Source: Phycisphaeraceae bacterium
GTDB taxonomy: Bacteria > Planctomycetota > Phycisphaerae > Phycisphaerales > Zrk34
Length of the DNA: 64,000 nucleotides
Direction: 5' to 3'
Assembly: GCA_028282805.1 (NCBI GenBank)
Contig: JANQHD010000016.1
Span: 1-64,000 of the forward strand
Part shown: in pieces, positions 17,591-26,747 of the stretch
Layout: each line of letters begins with the position of its first letter
Position numbering within the stretch: position 1 is the stretch's first letter
Program-made: the position numbers and the translations under genes
Notes under the pieces: model-generated
The model's input: only the letters and a program-made list of their open reading frames with translations
Told to the model about the DNA's origin: nothing
The model's database searches: none

Positions 17591-20500
17591 GACGGCGTCC
17601 GTTCGTTTGGATTGCTTTGGCCGCCTTGTTGTTCGTGTACGCCCCGGCATCCGCCCAACCGATGGGCTCGATCCGAGGGGTCGTGATCGACAAGGATTTT
17701 GACGTGCCGTTGTCCGGCGCGACGGTGTTGATCGTGGAAACGGGTCAGAAGGTCACCACGACCGATCAGGGCAACTACAGCTTCGGCGAGGTGCCCGCCG
17801 GCAACTACACGCTGGTGTTCTCGAAGGACGGTTACACGCGGCAGGTGAAGTCCGAGGTCGTGGTGTCGCCGGGCCAGCTGACGGACCTGAACATCGACAT
17901 GCTCGGCGACTTCACCGACATGGAAGAGTTCGTCGTCGAGGACGTGCGGTTCGACGGGACCTCGGAAGAGGCGTTGCAGCAGATCCGCATCGAGAGCCCG
18001 GCGTTGCTGGACTCGATCGGCGCCGACATGATGAGCAAGGCCGGCGCCAGCGACGCGGCCGGGGCTCTGCGGCTGGTGGCGGGGGCGACGGTGCAGGACG
18101 GCAAGTTCGCCGTGGTGCGCGGCCTGCCCGACCGCTACGTCAACTCGCAGTTGAACGGCGTGCGCCTGCCGACCTCCGACGAGGACAAACGCGCGGTGCA
18201 GCTGGACCAGTTTCCCTCGGCGGTGATCGAGAGCGTGCGCGTGACCAAGACGTTCACGCCCGACCAGCAGGGCGACGCGTCCGGCGGCGCGGTCAACGTC
18301 GTGCTCAAGGGCATCCCCGAAGAGAACGTCCTCAAGTTCAGCAGCCAGGTCAGCTACAACACGCAGGTGCGCAACCGCGACGACTTCCTCACGTACAAGG
18401 GCGGGGGGGTGAACTTCTGGGGCAACGACCGGGGCAAGCGCGACATCCAGTTCCGGAACATCGGCGACGACTGGACGGGTGCGGTGGGTGTCAGCCGGGA
18501 CCAGGCGCCGGTGGACTACAAGTTCTCGCTCGCGGCGGGCGGCAAGGAAGAGTTCGCCAACGGGATCACCGTGGGTGGTTTCGCGAGCTTCTTCTACGAG
18601 CGCGACAGCTCGTTTTACGACAACGGCATCGACGACGCGCGCTGGGTGGAGAACCCCGGCGACCCGATGACGCCGAAGTTCGAGCAGGGCACGCCGGGGC
18701 AGGGGGAGTTTGTGACCTCGCTGTTCGACGTGACCAAGGGCGTCGAGGAGGTGCGTTGGGGTGGGTTGGGGACGTTGGGGGTCGAGAGCGAGAACCACTC
18801 GCTGAACCTGATCTACCTGTACACGCGGATCGCGGAGGACGAGGCGGTGCTCGCCGAGGACACGCGCGGCAAGCGGTTCTACTTCCCCGGTTACGACCCG
18901 GACGGCGACCCGTTCACCGACCCGCTGCTGACCGACAACGACCGCGGCGCGGCGCCGTACCTGCGCACCGAGACGCTGAAATACACCGAGCGCACCACCG
19001 AGAGCCTTCAGCTCAACGGCGAGCACAAGCTGCCCGACCTGGACCTCGGCGTGGAAGACGTGATCAAGTTCCGCCAGCCCGTGCTGGATTGGACGCTGGC
19101 GCGGAGCGAGGCGCACCTGTACGAGCCGGACAAACGCCAGTTCGGTTCGACGTGGGCGCCGGAGACGTTGGACCCGGGCTTCCCGCCGTTCGTGCCGCCG
19201 TCGATCACGCCGCGGGGTCACGGCCCGTTCAAGCCCGCCGAGGTGTTTACGCTCGGCAACCTGCAACGCACGTGGAAGGACATCCGCGAAGACAGCAAGC
19301 AGTACTTCATGAACCTCAAGTTCCCGTTCGAGCAGTGGAGCGGCGACGAGGGTTACGTGAAGGTCGGCTTCTTCCACGACGAGGTCACCCGCAAGTACGA
19401 TCAGGAATCGTTCAGCAACTTCAACGACAACACGGGCGGGCCGAACACGCCGTTCGAGGAGCTGTGGAGCGATGTCTTCCCCGACGAGACGCACCCGGTG
19501 ACCGACGGGCCGCCGTTCGTGGACGTGGATTACACGGGCGAGCAAGATTTGAAGGCTTTTTATTGGATGACGGACCTGCCGGTGACCTCGCGGTTCAAGC
19601 TGATCGGCGGGATGCGTTTCGAGAACACCGAGCTGAGCATCATCAACACGCCCGAGGCGGACGCGACGTGGTTCCCGCCGGGCGCGTTGACGGTGACGGC
19701 GCTGAACCCGGGCGACGCGGACGTGGCGTTCGAGCAGCGGGACGTGCTGCCCTCGATCGGTTTCGTGTACGACCCGACCGAGAAGATCACGTTCCGCGGC
19801 GCGTACAGCGAGACCGTGGCGCGGCAGACGTTCAAGGAGCTGTCGCCGATCCAGCAGCAGGAGTTCCTGGGCGGCGACGTGTTCATCGGCAACCCGAACC
19901 TGCAGATGAGCGCGTTGAAGAATTACGACCTTCGGTTGGACTATCGGCCGTACGAGGGCGGGCTGGTCTCGGTGTCGTACTTCAAGAAGGACGTCACCGA
20001 CCCGATCGAGTACGTGCAACGGGTGGCGACGTTCACCTACACGACGCCGTTGAACTTCCCCGAGGGTGAGATCGAGGGCTGGGAGTTCGAGGTGCGCCAG
20101 GACCTGGGGCACTTCTGGGCGGAGTTGCAGGGGCTGTCGGTCGGCGCGAACGCGACGCTGATCGACTCGCAGGTCACGCTGCCGGCCACCGAAGCGGCGA
20201 TGTTCTCCGCGGCGAACGTGCTCGCCCCGCAGACCACGCGCGATATGACCAACGCGCCCGAGCACCTGTACAACCTGTACCTGACCTACGAGTCGGAAGA
20301 GACCGGCACGCAGGTCGGCCTGTTCTACACGGTGCGCGGCGACACGCTCGTGGCGGGGGCGGGCGTTTCTGACGGCAACTTCGTGCCCAGCGTCTACGAA
20401 AAAGAGTTCGACACGCTCAACCTCAGCATCACGCAGAAGATCGGCGAGCACGTCAAGGTCAAGTTCCAGGCCAAGAACCTGACCGACCCCGACATCCAGG

Positions 20501-20601
20501 AGGTCTACCGCTCCCGCTTCATCGGCGACGACGTGCTGAAGACCTCGTTTACCAAGGGCATCGATTTTTCGCTGAGCATCAGCGCTGAATTTACGTTTTA
20601 A
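17584..20601 (+). CDS. TonB-dependent outer-membrane receptor
   Basis: The 1005-residue product starts at a GTG overlapping the preceding stop codon, with GAGAGGGA about 10 nt upstream. A signal peptide ends at APASAQ. Residues 28-110 form a carboxypeptidase-regulatory-like beta-sandwich (GSIRGVVIDKDFDVPLSGATV), and about 125-270 form the plug (GASDAAGALRLVAGATV, VVRGLPDRYVNSQLNG, GGAVNVVLKG). The remainder is a 22-strand-type barrel ending in the beta-signal SISAEFTF. Such receptors import large or scarce ligands with proton-motive energy from ExbB/ExbD/TonB, all of which are encoded just downstream (21478-25198). The adjacent beta-helix and TIGR02597-like proteins could bind the same ligand, which is not identifiable. 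Confidence 0.95.
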   Translation: MVRRRPFVWIALAALLFVYAPASAQPMGSIRGVVIDKDFDVPLSGATVLIVETGQKVTTTDQGNYSFGEVPAGNYTLVFSKDGYTRQVKSEVVVSPGQLTDLNIDMLGDFTDMEEFVVEDVRFDGTSEEALQQIRIESPALLDSIGADMMSKAGASDAAGALRLVAGATVQDGKFAVVRGLPDRYVNSQLNGVRLPTSDEDKRAVQLDQFPSAVIESVRVTKTFTPDQQGDASGGAVNVVLKGIPEENVLKFSSQVSYNTQVRNRDDFLTYKGGGVNFWGNDRGKRDIQFRNIGDDWTGAVGVSRDQAPVDYKFSLAAGGKEEFANGITVGGFASFFYERDSSFYDNGIDDARWVENPGDPMTPKFEQGTPGQGEFVTSLFDVTKGVEEVRWGGLGTLGVESENHSLNLIYLYTRIAEDEAVLAEDTRGKRFYFPGYDPDGDPFTDPLLTDNDRGAAPYLRTETLKYTERTTESLQLNGEHKLPDLDLGVEDVIKFRQPVLDWTLARSEAHLYEPDKRQFGSTWAPETLDPGFPPFVPPSITPRGHGPFKPAEVFTLGNLQRTWKDIREDSKQYFMNLKFPFEQWSGDEGYVKVGFFHDEVTRKYDQESFSNFNDNTGGPNTPFEELWSDVFPDETHPVTDGPPFVDVDYTGEQDLKAFYWMTDLPVTSRFKLIGGMRFENTELSIINTPEADATWFPPGALTVTALNPGDADVAFEQRDVLPSIGFVYDPTEKITFRGAYSETVARQTFKELSPIQQQEFLGGDVFIGNPNLQMSALKNYDLRLDYRPYEGGLVSVSYFKKDVTDPIEYVQRVATFTYTTPLNFPEGEIEGWEFEVRQDLGHFWAELQGLSVGANATLIDSQVTLPATEAAMFSAANVLAPQTTRDMTNAPEHLYNLYLTYESEETGTQVGLFYTVRGDTLVAGAGVSDGNFVPSVYEKEFDTLNLSITQKIGEHVKVKFQAKNLTDPDIQEVYRSRFIGDDVLKTSFTKGIDFSLSISAEFTF

Positions 20602-20640
20602 AACAATCCATTAACCAAGGCTTAACCAGACCGAGTTCAA

Positions 20641-21462
20641 ATGCACACCATGGATAACAGACCCATGAATGGACGGAAGCGTAGGCCTTGGCTGAACGGT
20701 GGTTTGGCGGCGGTCGCCTTGGCGGTGCTGGCGCTGTCGGCCGCCACGCATGGCCAGGAGCAAGACGCCGCCGGGATCGACGACACCCGCGCCGCGCTGG
20801 AGCAGTGGGTGGAAACCCGCCGGATCATCTCCAAGGAGAAGCGTGACTGGGCGCTGGGCAAGGAGGTCCTCAACGATCGCATCGAGATCGTCGAAACCGA
20901 AGTTAAATCTTTGCGCGACAAGATCAACACCGCCGAGCAGAGCATCGCCGAAGCCGAGGGCAAGCGTGCCGCGCTCGAACAGGACAACAACAAGCTGAAA
21001 CAGGCCTCCAGCTCGCTGGGCAGCACGATCCTCGCCTTGGAAAAGCGCACCAAGGAGCTGCTGCCCCGGCTACCCGAGCCGGTCCGCCTGCGCGTCAAGC
21101 CCCTCAGCCAGCGGATCCCCGAGAACCCGCAGGAGACCAAGCAATCCCTGGCCGAGCGGTTCCAGAACGTCGTCGGCGTCCTCAACGAGGTCAACAAGTT
21201 CAACAGCCAGATCACGATCAACACCGAGATCCGCGAGTTGCCCAACGGGACCTCGTCGGAGGTGACCACGCTCTACGTCGGCCTCGGCCACGCCTACTAC
21301 GCCAACGCCAACGCGACCCTCGCCGGCATCGGCACCGCCACGGCGTCGGGCTGGGTGTGGACGCCCGCCAACGAACACGCGGAGAAGATCGCCAAGGCCA
21401 TCGCCATCTGGAACAACGACGAGATCGCCGAGTACGTGCAGCTCTCGGTTGAAGTGGAATAA
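20641..21462 (+). CDS. DUF3450 family periplasmic coiled-coil protein of a TonB2-type system
   Basis: This 273-residue protein has an N-terminal signal segment (LAAVALAVLALSAATHG, about 22-38) and a long coiled coil (about 50-140, rich in Glu, Lys and Ala). A conserved C-terminal part contains TLYVGLGHAYYAN and ASGWVWTPAN. These features match DUF3450, whose genes stand directly before ttpC-exbB-exbD-tonB clusters in Vibrio-type TonB2 systems. It lies 16 bp before the TtpC-like gene. A role in coupling TonB energy to the envelope is likely but not proven for the family. Alternative starts at 20650 and 20665 are possible. Confidence 0.85.
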   Translation: MHTMDNRPMNGRKRRPWLNGGLAAVALAVLALSAATHGQEQDAAGIDDTRAALEQWVETRRIISKEKRDWALGKEVLNDRIEIVETEVKSLRDKINTAEQSIAEAEGKRAALEQDNNKLKQASSSLGSTILALEKRTKELLPRLPEPVRLRVKPLSQRIPENPQETKQSLAERFQNVVGVLNEVNKFNSQITINTEIRELPNGTSSEVTTLYVGLGHAYYANANATLAGIGTATASGWVWTPANEHAEKIAKAIAIWNNDEIAEYVQLSVEVE

Positions 21463-21477
21463 GCGACCCGGATCATC

Positions 21478-22974
21478 ATGAAGAACATCTACCAAGCCAG
21501 CGTCTGTCTGTTCGCCCTCGCTTTCGCGGCCGCCGCCCAGGCGCAAAAGCCTGAGCAAACGCCCGAAGCGACCCCGCCCGCGGGAGCCGCCGAACCTGCG
21601 CAGGCCGAGAAGAAGGAAGAAACCTTCAGCGACGCCGCCAGCGACGTGCAGCAGCAACTGAAGGACAGCCTCGCGGAGCTGGACGCCCTGCGTGAGCAGA
21701 TCGCCGCCGAGAAGATCCCGTTGAGCGTCAAGCTCAGCGAGCAGGAGAACGAGCTCGTCGACGTGCGTGCCGAGTTCCAGCGGAAGACGCGCGTGCTCGA
21801 CACGCGGACGCTGGACCTGAGCAACCTGCGCACGGAGATCCGGGCGCGTGAGAAGGAAGCGAAGTATTTGTCGAACCTGCTGGGCGACTTTGCCCGCAAC
21901 TTCGAGAAAGACCTGCACATCGCCGAACTCCAGCGGTACCGCGACACGATCGACGCGGCGCGCCTCGCCCCGGAAAACAGCAACCTCTCCGAGCAGGAGG
22001 TCTACGAGGTCCAGGCGGCGCTGGTCACCGCTTCGCTCGAACGCCTGCACGACGCCCTCGGCGGTACGAGCTACAAGGGCAACGCCGTCGACCCGACCGG
22101 CATCATCCAGGAAGACGGCACGTTCGTGCTCGTCGGTCCCGCGGCCCTGTTCCGGTCGCCCGACGGCAAGCACGTGGGTATCGCCGATCAACGCCCCAAC
22201 TCGCTCGACCCCGTGATCGTCCCGTTCCGCAACCCCGCCGACGCCAAGGCGGCTTCGCAGCTCGTCGCGTCCGGCAAGGGCGCGTTCCCCCTCGACCCGA
22301 CGCTCGGCAATGCGCAGGTGATCGAGGCCACCCAGGAAACCTTCTTCGAGCACGTGAAGAAGGGCGGCCCCGTCATGGTGCCGATCTTCGCGCTCGCCGG
22401 CGCAGCCCTGCTCGTGGCGATCTACAAGTGGTTCCGCCTCGCGTTCCTGCGGCCGCCGTCGGCCAAGCGGCTCGGCGACCTGCTCGACGCCGTGGCCAAG
22501 CACGACCAGCCCGCCGCCGCCAAGAAGGCCAAGGCCATCCGCGGCCCGATCGGCGCCATGCTCGCCGTGGGCGTCGAGCACCTCAAGGAACCGCGCGAGC
22601 TGATCGAAGAGGTCATGTATGAGAAGGTCCTCTCGACCCGCCTCAAGCTGCAGGGCATGCTGCCGTTCATCGCCATCTGCGCCGCGTCGGCGCCGCTGCT
22701 CGGCCTGCTGGGCACCGTGACCGGCATCATCAACACCTTCAAGCTCATCACCCTGTTCGGGTCGAGCGACGTCAAGTCCCTCTCCGGCGGCATCTCCGAG
22801 GCGCTGATCACGACCAAGTTCGGCTTGGTCGTCGCGATCCCCTCGCTGTTGATGCACGCGTTCCTCGCCCGCAAGGCGAAGGGCGTGGTGGACGAGATGG
22901 AGAAAGCCGCGGTCGCCTTCACCAACCAGGTGATGAAGACCCCGTACCAGCAACCGACCGACAAGGCCGCCTGA
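21478..22974 (+). CDS. TtpC-like MotA/TolQ/ExbB protein with periplasmic coiled-coil extension
   Basis: The 498-residue protein has a signal peptide (AQAQ, about 1-22) and a periplasmic coiled coil at about 45-145. A first membrane helix lies near 300-325 (VMVPIFALAGAALLVAIYKW). The MotA/TolQ/ExbB core follows, with helices near 395-425 (MLPFIAICAASAPLLGLLGT) and 440-470 (ALITTKFGLVVAIPSLLMHAF). Ordinary ExbB is about 240 residues; the long N-terminal extension is the hallmark of TtpC, an extra energising component of Vibrio TonB2 systems. It probably joins the ExbB/ExbD motor and contacts TonB across the periplasm. The cluster order agrees with this reading. Confidence 0.9.
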   Translation: MKNIYQASVCLFALAFAAAAQAQKPEQTPEATPPAGAAEPAQAEKKEETFSDAASDVQQQLKDSLAELDALREQIAAEKIPLSVKLSEQENELVDVRAEFQRKTRVLDTRTLDLSNLRTEIRAREKEAKYLSNLLGDFARNFEKDLHIAELQRYRDTIDAARLAPENSNLSEQEVYEVQAALVTASLERLHDALGGTSYKGNAVDPTGIIQEDGTFVLVGPAALFRSPDGKHVGIADQRPNSLDPVIVPFRNPADAKAASQLVASGKGAFPLDPTLGNAQVIEATQETFFEHVKKGGPVMVPIFALAGAALLVAIYKWFRLAFLRPPSAKRLGDLLDAVAKHDQPAAAKKAKAIRGPIGAMLAVGVEHLKEPRELIEEVMYEKVLSTRLKLQGMLPFIAICAASAPLLGLLGTVTGIINTFKLITLFGSSDVKSLSGGISEALITTKFGLVVAIPSLLMHAFLARKAKGVVDEMEKAAVAFTNQVMKTPYQQPTDKAA

Positions 22975-23005
22975 CCCGCGGGCGATTTGCCGAGAGCGAA
23001 AACCG

Positions 23006-23641
23006 ATGGACGCGATGGTTGAACAGTTGGGCGCGGTTTGGCGGCAAGCCGTTTCGATCTGGCTCTCCGGCGGGTGGGCCATGATCGCGATCGCGATCAA
23101 CGCGGTCTTCCTGTTCGCGATCGGCACCCGGGTCATGCTGCGGCTGCGCGAGAAGGGCTTCGGCAAGGTCTCCGAGAAGCGGTGGCGGCGCTGGATCGAC
23201 CACCCCGAGCAGCGCAGGGGGCCGATCGGCCAGATGCTCGACTTCGTGACCGGCGCCCACTCGCTGCACGAGCTCGGCGTGATGTTCGAGGAGCTGCGCG
23301 CGACCCAGATCGTGCCCTTCCAGCGCGACCTGAAGGTGATGAAGATCTGCGTCAGCGCCGCGCCCCTGTTCGGGCTGCTGGGCACGGTCACCGGGATGCT
23401 CGTGACCTTCGGCGCGATGGCGACCGGCACCGGCGGCGACAAGACCATGAACGAGATCGCCGGCGGCATCTCCGAGGCCTTGATCACGACCGAGACGGGG
23501 CTGGTCGTGGCGATCCCCGGGCTGTTCTTCCAGTACCAGATGACCCGGCAGCTCGAACGCTACAAGGCCTTCCTCGCGCACCTGCAGACGGTGTGCACGC
23601 AGGACCTGTACCGCAAGATGAACCGCAAGAAGGCGGCGTAA
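23006..23641 (+). CDS. exbB: ExbB proton-channel subunit
   Basis: This 211-residue MotA/TolQ/ExbB protein has a first helix at about 22-42 (GGWAMIAIAINAVFLFAIGT) and a cytoplasmic loop. Two further helices bear the family core (ISAAPLFGLLGTVTGMLVTF-like and ALITTETGLVVAIPGLFFQY). With ExbD it forms the inner-membrane motor that uses proton flow to move TonB. It follows the TtpC-like gene by 31 bp and precedes two exbD genes, so the cluster encodes two ExbB-like and two ExbD subunits. Confidence 0.94.
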   Translation: MDAMVEQLGAVWRQAVSIWLSGGWAMIAIAINAVFLFAIGTRVMLRLREKGFGKVSEKRWRRWIDHPEQRRGPIGQMLDFVTGAHSLHELGVMFEELRATQIVPFQRDLKVMKICVSAAPLFGLLGTVTGMLVTFGAMATGTGGDKTMNEIAGGISEALITTETGLVVAIPGLFFQYQMTRQLERYKAFLAHLQTVCTQDLYRKMNRKKAA

Positions 23642-23672
23642 GCCGGCTCGGCCACCAACCGACGGAACACCC

Positions 23673-24080
23673 ATGGCACGGTTTCGAGAATCAACCTACG
23701 AAGAGGAGTCGGATAACGCGATCGACATCTCGCCGTTGATCGACTGCGTGTTCATCCTGCTGATCTTCTTCATCGTCACCGCCCGTTTCGTCGAGGAGCC
23801 CGGCATCGAGGTGCAGCGCCCGGTCGCCGCGTCCGCGCAGTCCCTGGCCAAGACCTGCATCCTCATCGCCGTCACCGAGAACGGCGAGGTGGTCTACGGC
23901 GGGCGGGAGATCGGCGTCAACGGCGTGGCGCCGCTGGTCGAACGGATGCTCAAGAAAGACAACGTCCCGGTGATCGTCCAGGCCGACGCCACCGCCAAGT
24001 CGGGCACGTACCTGAAGGTCGTCAAGGAAGCCGAGCTGGCCGGCGCGCTGGTGTACAACGCGACCGACGCCCCGGGCTGA
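23673..24080 (+). CDS. exbD: ExbD biopolymer transport protein (first copy)
   Basis: The 135-residue product has a short cytoplasmic N-terminus, then a single membrane helix containing the essential aspartate in the motif IDISPLIDCVFILLIFFIV (near residue 27), and a periplasmic domain of about 85 residues. It works with ExbB to convert proton flow into motion of TonB. The next gene encodes a second ExbD with an almost identical helix but a different periplasmic domain, so the pair may form a heteromeric ExbD dimer. Confidence 0.94.
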   Translation: MARFRESTYEEESDNAIDISPLIDCVFILLIFFIVTARFVEEPGIEVQRPVAASAQSLAKTCILIAVTENGEVVYGGREIGVNGVAPLVERMLKKDNVPVIVQADATAKSGTYLKVVKEAELAGALVYNATDAPG

Positions 24081-24106
24081 CGGGTTAAACAGAGGCAAGC
24101 AAACGC

Positions 24107-24526
24107 ATGGCACGTTTTCGCCGCACATCCGACGACTCAGGTGAAGAGACGATCGACATCTCGCCGTTGATCGACTGCGTGTTTATCCTGCTGATCTTCT
24201 TCATTGTCACCACGACCTTTGTGGACGAGTCGGGCATCCCGACCAGCACATCGCAATCGAGCGCGCCGGCGAACGACGAGGAAAAGACGGTCATCACGAT
24301 CTCGCTCAACGCCAAGGGCCAGGTCAAGGTCGACGGCGAGGACGTCGGCCTCAGCGGCATCCGGCCCCGGATCAGAACCGTGCTGCGCGAGGAAGACGCG
24401 CCGGTGATCATCCAGTCGCACATCAACACACCCGTCGATGCGCTGGTGCGGGCCCGCGACGAATCGGTCCTCGCCGGCGCCACCAAGGTGTCGTACGCCA
24501 ACCCCGTAAGCGGGAGTGAATCCTGA
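24107..24526 (+). CDS. exbD: ExbD biopolymer transport protein (second copy)
   Basis: The 139-residue product shares the transmembrane motif IDISPLIDCVFILLIFFIV with the preceding gene. Its periplasmic part differs (VKVDGEDVGLSGIRPRIRTV, PVIIQSHINTPVDALV). A GAGG ribosome site lies upstream of the ATG. Tandem exbD genes suggest a specialised or heterodimeric peptidoglycan-binding stator subunit. The gene is followed after 6 bp by tonB. Confidence 0.94.
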   Translation: MARFRRTSDDSGEETIDISPLIDCVFILLIFFIVTTTFVDESGIPTSTSQSSAPANDEEKTVITISLNAKGQVKVDGEDVGLSGIRPRIRTVLREEDAPVIIQSHINTPVDALVRARDESVLAGATKVSYANPVSGSES

Positions 24527-24532
24527 CCGCCG

Positions 24533-25198
24533 ATGAGCGCCCCCGCCAAGGCCAACCCGATCAAGGCTTTGCTCCAACGCTTGCTGGTGCTCGTGATGGC
24601 GTTCGCCATGACGCTGGCCTTCTTCCTGGTGTTGCCGTTGATGCAGACGATCGGGCAGAAAGCGGACGACCAGTTGCAGGTGCGGTCGGTCGACGTCGTG
24701 ACGCCGCCGCCCCCGCCGCCGCCCCCGGAAGAAGAGCCCGAGGAAGAGCCCGAAGAGGAACCGCCGCCGCCCGAGCTGGCGGAGGAGACGCCGCCGCTGG
24801 ACCTGAGCCAGCTCGAGTTGGTGCTCGGCGACGGCGTGGGCGACGGCTGGGCGCCCGGCGCCGCGGCCTTCCAGCTCAACAGCGTGGTGGCCAAGGGCAA
24901 CAGCCTCGACGAGCTGTTCTCGATGGCCGACCTCGACCAGAAGCCGCGCGTCGTGTCCCAGCCCGGGCCCATCATCGACAAGAAGATGCGCAAGCGCACC
25001 CCCGGGACGGTGTACGTGATCTTCGTCGTCAACCAGCGCGGGCGGGTCGACAGCCCGAAAGTACAGAAATCCACCGACCCGGTGTTCAACCGTGCCGCGC
25101 TCGCCGCGGTCAAGAAATGGCGGTTCGAGCCCGGCAAGAAGAGCGGCAAGCCCGTGCGTTTCCGCATGCGCGTGCCCATCACTTTCCCGAAAGGGTAG
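24533..25198 (+). CDS. tonB: TonB energy-transducing protein
   Basis: The 221-residue protein has an N-terminal anchor (about 15-40, LVLVMAFAMTLAFFLVLPLM) and a proline- and glutamate-rich periplasmic spacer (a run of eight prolines, then EEEPEE repeats, about 58-85). The C-terminal TonB fold is at about 155-221 (GTVYVIFVVNQRGRVDSPKV, FNRAALAAVKKWRFEPGKK). It transmits motor energy to outer-membrane receptors, most obviously the one encoded at 17584-20601. The spacer is short, which is compatible with a TtpC-assisted TonB2-type complex. Confidence 0.93.
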   Translation: MSAPAKANPIKALLQRLLVLVMAFAMTLAFFLVLPLMQTIGQKADDQLQVRSVDVVTPPPPPPPPEEEPEEEPEEEPPPPELAEETPPLDLSQLELVLGDGVGDGWAPGAAAFQLNSVVAKGNSLDELFSMADLDQKPRVVSQPGPIIDKKMRKRTPGTVYVIFVVNQRGRVDSPKVQKSTDPVFNRAALAAVKKWRFEPGKKSGKPVRFRMRVPITFPKG

Positions 25199-25203
25199 AT
25201 GCT

Positions 25204-26631
25204 ATGAATAAGGTCCTGCTGTTGACGGCCGCGGCGTCCCTGTTGGTGTGCGGTTGCACCCCCGCCAAGAAGTCTTCGCTCTACGACAACACGCCCGCCG
25301 CGCCCGCGCCGAGCGACAACACCGCCCACGCGGACCACGGCGGGGCGAACCTGGAGCTCTGGAAAGACCCGGACTTTCAAAGGAACTACGCCCAGAGCTA
25401 CATCGCCGAGACCGAGATCGAACCCCGCGTGACCGTCGTCGAGCGGGACCAGATGCAGAAGGTGCTGGAGCTGATCTCTGCCGAGAAGATGGACGAAGCG
25501 GCGGTGTTGCTGGAAAAGAGCCGCAACGACGCATCGAGCGCGGTGCTCGACTACACGCTCGCCAACATCTACTTCGAGCAGGACAAGCACGGCCAGGCGT
25601 TGGCCGCCTACGAGGTGGCGGTCAAGAAGCACCCCAAGTTCCGCCGGGCGTGGCGCAACCTGGGCATGATCTACGTCCGCCGGGGCGATTACGAAAAGGC
25701 GCTGCCCGCGTTCCGGCGCGTGGTCGAGCTCGGCGGGGGGGACGCGGCCACCTACGGCCTGATGGGCTTCGCGTATTCCTCGATCGGCAACGAGGTCTCC
25801 GCCGAATCCGCCTACCGCATGGCGATCCTGCTCGACCCCGAGACGCTCGATTGGAAGATGGGCATGGCGCGCAGCTTCTTCAAGCAGCAGCGCTACGCCG
25901 ACGCGATCTCGTTGACCAGCAACCTGATCGCCAAGGACCCGAGCCGCGGCGACCTGTGGCTGCTCCAGGCGAACGCCTACGTCGGTTTGAACAAGCCGCA
26001 GAAAGCCGCGGAAAACCTGGAACTCGTCGACCGTCTCGGCCAGTCGACCTTCGCCAGCCTGAACATGCTCGGCAATATCTACATCAACGAAGAGCTCTAC
26101 GAGCTGGCGGTTTCTTCTTACATCCGCGCGATGCAGCTGGACCCGAAGGGCGACCCCACAAGCGGCTTGCGTGCCGCGAAGGTGCTGACCGCGCGTGGCG
26201 CACAATCCGAATCGGAGCTGTTGCTCGACGAGATCGACCGTGTGCATGGCGAACGGCTCGACGTCGCGCAGCGCAAGGACATCCTCAAGCTCCGCGCCCG
26301 TCACGCGGTGGCCGACGGGGCGGACGAGCAAGAGGCGCGCATCCTCGAGGAGATCGTCGCCCTCGACCCGCTGGACGGCGAGGCGCTGATCCTGCTGGGC
26401 CAGCACAGCAGCCGAGGCGGCGAGTTAGAGAAGGCCGCGTTCTATTACGAGCGGGCGGCGAGCATCGAAGCTTACGAGGCCGACGCCAACGTGCGCCACG
26501 CCCAACTCCTGGTGAGCAAGGGCAAGTACGCCGACGCGCTGCCGCTGCTGCGGCGGGCCCAGCAGATCAAGCCGCGCGAGAGCATCCAGAAGTACCTCGA
26601 CCAGGTCGAGCGCGTGGCAAAGGGGCGATAA
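25204..26631 (+). CDS. TPR lipoprotein closing the TonB module
   Basis: The 475-residue product starts at the ATG 5 bp after the tonB stop codon, because a lipoprotein signal peptide (SLLVCGC, Cys near residue 18) begins there. At least eight tetratricopeptide repeats follow (for example AWRNLGMIYVRRGDYEKALPAF and AATYGLMGFAYSSIGNEVSAE). A TPR protein also ends the Vibrio TonB2 cluster in the same position. The likely role is a periplasmic scaffold for the TonB-receptor assembly. The next gene, the secretin, begins 116 bp later with its own putative promoter region. Confidence 0.85.
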   Translation: MNKVLLLTAAASLLVCGCTPAKKSSLYDNTPAAPAPSDNTAHADHGGANLELWKDPDFQRNYAQSYIAETEIEPRVTVVERDQMQKVLELISAEKMDEAAVLLEKSRNDASSAVLDYTLANIYFEQDKHGQALAAYEVAVKKHPKFRRAWRNLGMIYVRRGDYEKALPAFRRVVELGGGDAATYGLMGFAYSSIGNEVSAESAYRMAILLDPETLDWKMGMARSFFKQQRYADAISLTSNLIAKDPSRGDLWLLQANAYVGLNKPQKAAENLELVDRLGQSTFASLNMLGNIYINEELYELAVSSYIRAMQLDPKGDPTSGLRAAKVLTARGAQSESELLLDEIDRVHGERLDVAQRKDILKLRARHAVADGADEQEARILEEIVALDPLDGEALILLGQHSSRGGELEKAAFYYERAASIEAYEADANVRHAQLLVSKGKYADALPLLRRAQQIKPRESIQKYLDQVERVAKGR

Positions 26632-26747
26632 CCACAGATTATGGCCAACCGTTGACTTTTCACACATTCTCGTAATCGACGACTAATCGATCCTTAACCG
26701 GCGAGAATTATGATGTCGGGCTACGAGCATGGAGAAAAGTGATCGAC

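Noticed and set aside
17425-20451. 1008-codon minus-strand open frame opposite the TonB receptor
   Set aside because: Composition is shadow-like; the plus strand encodes plug and barrel features of a TonB-dependent receptor.
26641-26747. Possible sigma-54 promoter before gspD (TGGCCAACCGTTGAC)
   Set aside because: The -12 GC element is missing and spacing is off; sigma-70-like hits in the same stretch are also weak.
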